Source: Stereum hirsutum FP-91666 SS1 (lineage: Eukaryota; Basidiomycota; Agaricomycetes; Russulales; Stereaceae). Taken from it: a stretch of DNA of 64,000 nt. The stretch lies in the NCBI RefSeq assembly GCF_000264905.1, contig NW_006763149.1, forward strand, positions 838,212 through 902,211, in the 5' to 3' direction. The notes under the pieces are model-generated. The model was given only the letters and a program-made list of their open reading frames with translations. It did no database searches and was not told the origin of the DNA. Made by a program: the position numbers and the translations under genes. Numbering within the stretch: the stretch's first letter is position 1; the number at the start of each line of letters is the position of its first letter. Of the stretch, positions 57,301-64,000 are shown one piece after another.

Positions 57301-58411
57301 ACGTTGGGGCAAGGGATCCAAACGCTGGTATGTTTTTATGTTTGAAATACGACGTCCTGTGTTCACATGTCCTACAGTTTTCGGTGTCGATCTCGAGTTC
57401 TTGCTGAAGCGGGAAGCGCCAGACGGCGTTGTGATCCCTGGCGCTCTCCCCTCAATGATCGAGAATTGCCTCGCCATCGTCGAACGCCGTGGTTTGAGTG
57501 AAGTCGGCATTTGTGAGTGCCTCAATCTACTTCACCCGTTTGTGTTACTGAACGTTTCTATGTATAGACCGCATAGCCGGTGCGAACTCAGAGGTTAAGG
57601 AGCTCAAAGACGCTCTCAACCGAGGTTCGTGCACACCCCTACTCCCATCACCTAAACAACCTAATATTTCTCCGACCTCACAGGTGAATGGCCGATCACC
57701 GAGTCAACAGATATCTATGCTGTTTGCGACCTCATCAAATCATGGTTCCGTGTACTACCCGAACCAGTCTTCCCACCTTACTCCTACCACGATGTCATTG
57801 AGGCCATGAGTACGCGCCTTTGCTCTTCGTTCATATGCCATCCCCTGACGCTTCGTATTCAGAAATCGAAGATTTCAATGCTCGGCTCGAGAGGATAAGG
57901 ACAGTTGTCCAAGCCCTTCCGACACACAATTTCTATTTGCTAAAGCGTGTAGTCGAACACCTTGACAAGTGCGTTTTTCATTGTGCATAACATAGTCATA
58001 CATTTACGAACCTTTGTGCAGAGTCACCGATTATGAGGAACACAATCAGATGACGTCGGACGCGTTAGCTATTGTGTTCAGCCCGAACCTTCTGCGCGCC
58101 CCTCATAACGACTTTGTCATGATTATGGCTAACATGCCATACACGAACAAGCTTGTGAAGGCACTAGTCACCCATGTGCGTCATTTTCCCGACGCCTTTA
58201 TCCAGTCCATAGCATTGACCATCACTTTCAGTTCCATACCATATTTGACGAGGCAGACCCAGAGGCTGAAGTCGATCAGGAGGAAGACGAAGAAGACGAC
58301 TTCGACGACCCTATACCCGAGGAGGAAGAGGAGCTCGAAACAGAATTCATGCCCTCTCCGTCCACCAGTTACCCCGATACTCAAAATTCAGTTACCCCGC
58401 CTAATGCATAA
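51318..58411 (+). CDS. Bem2-type RasGEF/PH/RhoGAP protein
   Basis: Twelve exons join in phase: 51318-51712, 51773-54343, 54410-55247, 55305-55766, 55826-56487, 56540-57327, 57378-57512, 57568-57624, 57684-57809, 57863-57968, 58022-58175 and 58232-58411. The result is 2,157 residues, almost the length of yeast Bem2 (about 2,167). Order: a Ser/Pro-rich disordered start with a PH-like segment (AKGWKPFKLVLRGTKLHFYK), a RasGEF N-terminal domain (WWKVFRSFITPANFFEALQ), a RasGEF-like region, a PH domain and a C-terminal RhoGAP with the arginine finger in GIYRIAGANS. The tail is acidic. Bem2 is a GTPase-activating protein for Rho-type GTPases in polarity and cell-wall signalling. The RasGEF part of this family is generally thought degenerate. 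Confidence 0.93.
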
Positions 58412-59011
58412 CATGCCACCTTCGCTGTAGTCATTTTTTCTTCGTCTCGGTTGCACGGACTGCTCCGTTCAAACATCTCAGGTTCCTTGTACTGCACTCC
58501 TTATTTCTGTATAAGACTTAACTCTCATCGGACATTGACTGGCTTTTTGTTACGTAGTAGATACCTCGACGTTGTCCTTTTCTACATCTGCATGTCAACG
58601 GACTCTCCACATTATAATCTGCATTATTGGTATTTTTGCGGCGTGGACTCAATGCACTGTCCTCGCAAATTTTCTCACCCGCCTGCTTCTCTCCTATCAA
58701 TACACTGATTGGATGATATGCTTCTACCGCCATGCATGTCTAAGGCTGATCACGCCAGATTCATGTTGGACGGCTTATGAGTGCTTCGTGAGTACGTCTA
58801 TTACTCACATTCCCTACCGTCCAGTGCTTACCCCTATACGGACATACAGGTCCTGGACCTGCGCGGAGAAAGGGCCGTATAATTCACATGGACAAGGAGG
58901 CATCAGGGCTCGAATCATCCCAAAGGGAATTTAAACTTCCCACGTTTGATCTGTTCACAGTTCTAGCTATAAAGACTTTGAAGGGGCTTTGCTGTCCCCG
59001 CTGCGTTCTCA
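58412..59011. other. Intergenic, promoter of the first P450
   Basis: No coding feature recognised. Confidence 0.5.
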
Positions 59012-61213
59012 ATGGACTTGTCTTCGCCTGTCGTGCTGCTTCTGGGAGGCATCGTTTTAAGTTTCGCCGTATGGCGAATCTTGTCCATTGGGCGAAGAGA
59101 GAAAGCTCTCCCTCCTGGACCTGCGACGACCCATTTGCTGGGAAACCTACATCAGTTCCCCACGGAATATGCATATCGCCAGTTAGTGCCCTTCCTTGAT
59201 CGTTGTTTATCCCTCCTTCTATTGATCTTACTTGGTTGATTTACGTCTGGAGATTGACCTCCTGGGCGAAGGAGTATGGTGGAATATACTCAGTGAGCGC
59301 TCTATCCACTCACAATATCGATTACGTTCGAAAAGAAATCTTGAAGCTTAAGATGGGTCCGGGAAATCTCATGGTTGTCACTGATGTCCAAATTATGCGC
59401 GACCTCATCGATAACAAAAGCTACTCGTCCGCTGATCGAGAACCAAGTTATCCCATCAGCATCGTTACGGACGGGAAGAACAGTATATTTGGACCGTACA
59501 GTGAAGTCTGTCGCTTCGTCTTCACTTTCATGCGCCTGACAGTTTGCTCGCAATCCTATAGCGCGTGAATGGCGCAAGAGTCGCCAACAGCAACACGATA
59601 TGCTCAGCAAAGAAGCTTGCGAGCGACATTTACTGATTCAAACGGCTGAAGCAACTCAGCTACTTTGGGATATCCTACACGATCCAGAGGTGTGATTCTT
59701 CAGATGATCTTCGTGGACCCTCGCAAAGCTCACTACGGGACATCGGTTCGCTCGATAGAATTTCGCAAATCACGGGTTCCGATACGCCAACTCTCTTATT
59801 ACGTCCGTGTTCTGTGGCATCCGCTCTCCACACCATAGTAGTTTGTTTTCGGCCACATTTCACAAGATGATAGGGGAGTGGGCGCGATTCCTCGAGCCAG
59901 GACACAACCCTCCTGTTGATCTGATTCCTTTGCTGAAGTACGTGCCTGCGAGATGGGCGAGGTGGAAGCGTATGGCAGCGAGTTTGCGAAGGACACAACG
60001 TACCATGTACGGTACGCTGATCGAACGGTGTGAAGCTCATATTTTGGAAAACGATCGCAAAGGAGCGGCATTGGAGAAGATAATAGACGAGCGTGAAGAA
60101 CGAGGAATTGACCGGGCATTGTTGCGGTCAGTAATACATACATCTAATCTATCGAGTTTTGACAAGCTGATCAAGTTGAATAGCGGCATCGTCGGGTCCA
60201 TCCTCGAAGGTGGTTCCGATACGACTGCTCTCTTTACACGAAGCTGCATTCTAATGCTAGTGGCACATCCTGAGGCACAGGAGCGGGCACATCAAGAGAT
60301 TGAATCCGTAGTCGGCCATGATCGCCTCCCTACACGCGATGATTGGGACAGTCTGCCGTACTGTCAAGCTCTTGTCAAAGAGGTTAGTCGCCTATTATAC
60401 CTTCATTTGATTGTGAGTCTATCTGAGCCAGTCTCCAAAGGTCTTGCGTTTCCGCCCTCCAGTGCCGTTAGGTGTGCCAAGGAGCATGAGACAGGCCGAG
60501 ACCTGCAACGGATTCTTGATTCCACGGGGCTCTACCGTCATTATCAATCAGTGTAGTGCTCTATTTCTCTATTCACGGCTTAGTCGAGCTGAGCGTCATC
60601 GCATGTAGATGGCATACTACACGATCCCGAGGCTTATGATGAACCAGACAAGTTCAAACCAGAACGTTTCCTGTCCTCTCCAGTAGGGGTTAAACCTGGC
60701 GTGGATGAGGCCGGACGAGAAGATTTGAACTTCGGTGGAGGGAGAGTGAGTCCTATCCATGGCCCTTCTCTTTAGAATGTTCGTTGATTTTCTATTACAG
60801 CGCGTTTGTCCCGGAAAAATCCTGGCCAAAAACTCGCTCGTATGTAGTATTAGCATTGCATGGTCGGTGTTAGGATACTACTGATTGCTATATTCCGGTG
60901 TTCAGGCCATTAATACTATGAATTTTGTGTGGGCATTCAAGTTCACTAATGCAATAGATAGTCAGTCGATGCGACCAATCCCAGTGGATATCACTAACTA
61001 CTCGAAGGTAGATCTATTTCGTGAACTCACGCCCCTACGAGGAAGGCTTACGTTTCTTTATAGGGTCTCACCACCGCACCTAATCCATTCAGATGTCAGA
61101 TTATCCCGCGAAGCCCCGCACATATTACGCTGATTGAGAAGGGCATGGAGCAGGCGAAGGAGATCTTCAAAGACTTCGAAGTTCTGGACAAGTTGTATGA
61201 ACCGGAGGACTAG
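59012..61213 (+). CDS. Cytochrome P450 monooxygenase, intact tandem copy
   Basis: A gene with many introns. The N-terminal membrane anchor starts MDLSSPVVLLLGG, followed by the hinge LPPGPATTHLLGNLHQFP. The I-helix oxygen-binding motif is EGGSDTTA, the K-helix region is LRFRPPVPLGVPR, the PERF-type motif is KFKPERF, and the haem-binding FGGGRRVCPGK is formed across an intron. It ends DKLYEPED at 61213. All junctions I checked keep phase against the second copy. It should act in the endoplasmic reticulum with a P450 reductase. The CYP family and substrate cannot be told by eye. No other secondary-metabolism gene is seen in the window. Confidence 0.88.
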
Positions 61214-61751
61214 ACTCCTTCAGATATAGCTCAAGGCGATAGTATACTGGGAGAATGATACAATCGACATATTTCAACAGCATATTTGCCCGTGATTCGA
61301 AGACACGGCAATGCCTTTACGGTTTCTATGGGACAAGCACCGGGGTCTAGCCATCCGAGCAATAAGTGCTTCTCGTGGCGTATTCACTCGTATGAGCATT
61401 CTCAGTTCTTATACTACATCGCCTTCTTTCGTTATCTCCTAGCGGCCTTTTCTTCCTACGCCGTGTTTATTATGAGTGTAACAAGTAACTTGGTCAAAGT
61501 CTCGTGCGTGAATTCTTCAATCACGCGGCTCCACAACATAGCGCTGACAGGATCGGTATAGCAATTCGCCTCCTGACAGGGAGAACAACCGTCATTTCTC
61601 ATCAAACTCAAAGTGATCGTTTGACGCCTGTTGGACTCCTGACGGCTCCATGGGAGGGAGCCCCCTGCGGCCCAACCTCTTTGCTACTCCTCTAGTAGGC
61701 ACAACTACAACGACCCTTCAAACACCTCATTATTTTCACTATATGTTGTCG
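61214..61751. other. Intergenic between the P450 copies
   Basis: About 540 bp holding the promoter of the second copy. No gene seen. Confidence 0.5.
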
Positions 61752-63974
61752 ATGGACCTCCCTTCACCTCTGATGATACTTGCGGGTCTAGTATTTAGTA
61801 TCGCTATCTGGCGAGTATCGTCAGTCGGACGAAGAGCGGAAGCACTTCCCCCTGGACCTCCAACCTCCCCATTGCTGGGAAACTTGCACCAGTTCCCCAA
61901 GGAATATGCGTATCGCCAGTAAATATTTACCCTTGGTGTATGGTTCTTCCACCTTCCACCTCACATCAGGGGACACTCTGTAGATTAACTACGTGGGCGA
62001 AAGAGTATGGGGGTTTATACTCGGTGAGAGTTATTTTTTTAACCCGGTACGCCCATACTCAACTTAGGCCTGCGCGCAGCTGAAGATGGGCCCAAAGAAT
62101 ATCATGGTCATCACCAACGCTCAAATTATGCGCGAACTCATCGACATGAAGAGCTCCTCGTCCGCTGACCGAGAGCCAAGCTACCTCATTGACATCGTCA
62201 CTGATAGGAAAAACAGCAGTTATGGTCCATATTGTAAGTTATGCGGATATTGTTTTCGAGGGTCACCGACAGTATTACATGCCTATAGCACGGGAATGGC
62301 GCAAGGATCGTCAACGGCAACATGATATACTCAACAAAGAAGCCTGCGAGCGACATTGGGTGATCCAACGAGCCGAAGCCGTTCAGCTGCTTTGGGATCT
62401 CCTACACGAGCCGGAGGTCTGGACCTTCCCTCACTATCCTTCCCACATATTAATCAGGTTGGCTTGACAGGAGTTCGCAAATCATGCATTCAGATATTCC
62501 AACTCCCTAATTACATCCGTGTTCTGTGGCGTCCGTTCCCCACATTACAGTAGCTTGTTTTCGGCAGAACTTCACAAGATGCTCGACGAATGGGCGCGAT
62601 ACCTCGAGCCTGGCTTCAATCCGCCTGTTGATCTCCTCCCTTTGCTGAAGTATGTTCCGGCAAGATGGGCCAGATGGAAGCGAATGGCCGCGAGCTTGCG
62701 CAAGGCTCAGCGCGCACTGTACGGTACCCTGGTCGAACGGTGTAAAGCCCATATCTCGGAGGATAATCGCAAAGGAGTTGAACTTGAGAAGTTAATAGAT
62801 GAGGGCGCATAATCGCAAAGGAGTTGAACTTGAGAAGTTAATAGATGAGGGCGCATGGGTTGACCAAGCTTCTTTTCGGTGAGTAAGATGCTTATTGTCC
62901 TTCAGGTGAGATGGGAGATGGGCTAATTGGGAGGCAGCGGCTTTGTGGGCTCCGTTATTGAGGGTGCCTCTGAGACGACTTCTCTCTCACTGCAAAGTTG
63001 CATTCTCATGCTTGTAGCTTATCCTGAAGCACAAGAACGGGCTTATCAGGAGATAGAATCTGTCGTAGGCCACGAGCGCCTGCCTATGCGTGATGACTGG
63101 GAAAGACTTCCGTACTGCCAGGCCTTCATTAAAGAGGTCGGTCCTCTAGTAAATTTTGTTGATTCATCACCCACCTGAGTCGTTTGAGGAAGGTCATGCG
63201 GTTTCGTCCCCTGGTCCCGTTGGGTATACCGAGGTACATGAGACAGGATGAGTCGTGTAATGGGGTTTTGATCCCAAAGGGTTCGACAATCATCATCAAC
63301 CAATGTAGGAGACTTCCTTTACTTATCTCTCAATAATACTGAAATATATCGAGTGCAGATGGTATACTACACGATCCCGAGGCTTATGACGTACCAGAAA
63401 AGTTCAAACCGGAACGCTTTCTTCTCTCTTCAGTGGGCGTCAAACCTGGCGTAGATGAGACTGGGCGAGAAGACTTGCAATTTGGCGGAGGGAGAGTAAG
63501 TCATGTCTTGCACTTCCTTGTTCGTGGTACTCACGTTCTTTCTACGAAAGCGTGTTTGTCCTGGAAAGATCTTGGCTAAGAATTCGCTCGTCCGTAGAGT
63601 CGTTTCTGCGCCGTTCACATCAGAGGGGCGTTGCTTGATCTGATAGCCTTACTTTCAGGCTATCAACGTTATGAACCTCGTGTGGGCCTTCAAGTGGACC
63701 AATGCGATAGATAATGAAACGAAAAATCCCATCCCAGTGGATATTGACAACTATTCTAAGGTCAATTTACTTTTATATCTCATGCGGTTCTATGAACACA
63801 ATAAAGCTGATTTCTCATCTATAGGGCATCTCCACCGCGCCGAATCCTTTCAAGTGTCAGATTACTCCGCGAAGCTCCATGCACATTGCGCTCATTGAAA
63901 AGGAGATGGAACATGCGAAAGAGATCTTCAAAGGATTCGAGGTTTTGGATAAACTGTGTGAGCCAGAGGAGTGA
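61752..63974 (+). pseudogene. Cytochrome P450, tandem copy broken by a 46-bp duplication
   Basis: Same exon layout as the first copy: MDLPSPLMILAG anchor, LPPGPPTSPLLGNLHQFP hinge, EGASETTS in the I-helix, FGGGRRVCPGK haem loop, ending KLCEPEE at 63974. At 62765-62810 a 46-bp stretch is repeated directly at 62811-62856. The extra 46 bases shift the frame and bring a stop at 62810-62812, before the I-helix and haem site. Everything after that reads well in the shifted frame, so the damage is young. A start at 61743 is also possible. Unless one repeat copy is an assembly or read error, no full enzyme can be made. Confidence 0.82.
62765..62856. repeat. 46-bp perfect direct tandem duplication
   Basis: 62765-62810 and 62811-62856 are identical. 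The length is not a multiple of three and lies in a P450 exon. Confidence 0.95.
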
Positions 63975-64000
63975 ACCTCTCCACGCCTCGCACGAAACAT

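Overview
The window is nuclear DNA of a filamentous basidiomycete, most likely an agaricomycete. Genes are dense and carry many short introns of about 50-70 bases. They belong to families typical of mushroom-forming fungi: F-box-like proteins in tandem, a MYND/DUF4470 protein, a TPR-CHAT protein, a tandem P450 pair, and a Ty3/gypsy retrotransposon of the basidiomycete type. No rRNA, tRNA or CRISPR array was seen.

Left part (1-14369). The 3' part of a beta-propeller-like protein gene is followed by a secreted GH31 enzyme whose residues match sulfoquinovosidase rather than ordinary alpha-glucosidase. Then come a small membrane protein gene, about 2.5 kb without a clear gene, the CCT8 chaperonin subunit, and an F-box-like gene that has lost its start codon.

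Middle (14370-27001). A Ty3/gypsy LTR retrotransposon has inserted exactly into the initiator codon of that F-box gene. The 5-bp target duplication GCGAC lies at 14365-14369 and 27002-27006. The element has a gag start, pol (RT, RNase H, integrase) and a large extra third ORF in the position where env sits in retroviruses. Capsid core, zinc knuckle and protease are missing at the gag-pol junction, and the chromodomain is out of frame. The LTR copies nevertheless differ at only one position, so this defective copy moved recently and must have been helped in trans. The third ORF has a signal-peptide-like start, a ubiquitin-interacting-motif-like helix and five WG motifs at 8-9 residue spacing, which resemble Argonaute hooks. 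It is the best candidate here for something undescribed. Two assembly gaps lie in the LTRs, and the LTR sequence is repeated on both sides of each, probably as a scaffolding artefact.

Right part (27002-64000). In order: the orphaned promoter of the split F-box gene, its intact tandem paralogue, a membrane-anchored SDR-like protein, a secreted GH28 endopolygalacturonase, a C2H2 finger protein, a single-pass membrane protein, an SLC25 mitochondrial carrier with two micro-exons, a MYND/DUF4470 protein, a TPR-CHAT protease-like protein, a Bem2-type RasGEF/PH/RhoGAP protein of 2,157 residues in 12 exons, and two tandem P450 genes. The second P450 is broken by a 46-bp tandem duplication.

Apart from the tandem duplicates the genes do not form one pathway. 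The two secreted glycosidases (sulfoquinovosidase-like and polygalacturonase) both fit feeding on plant material.
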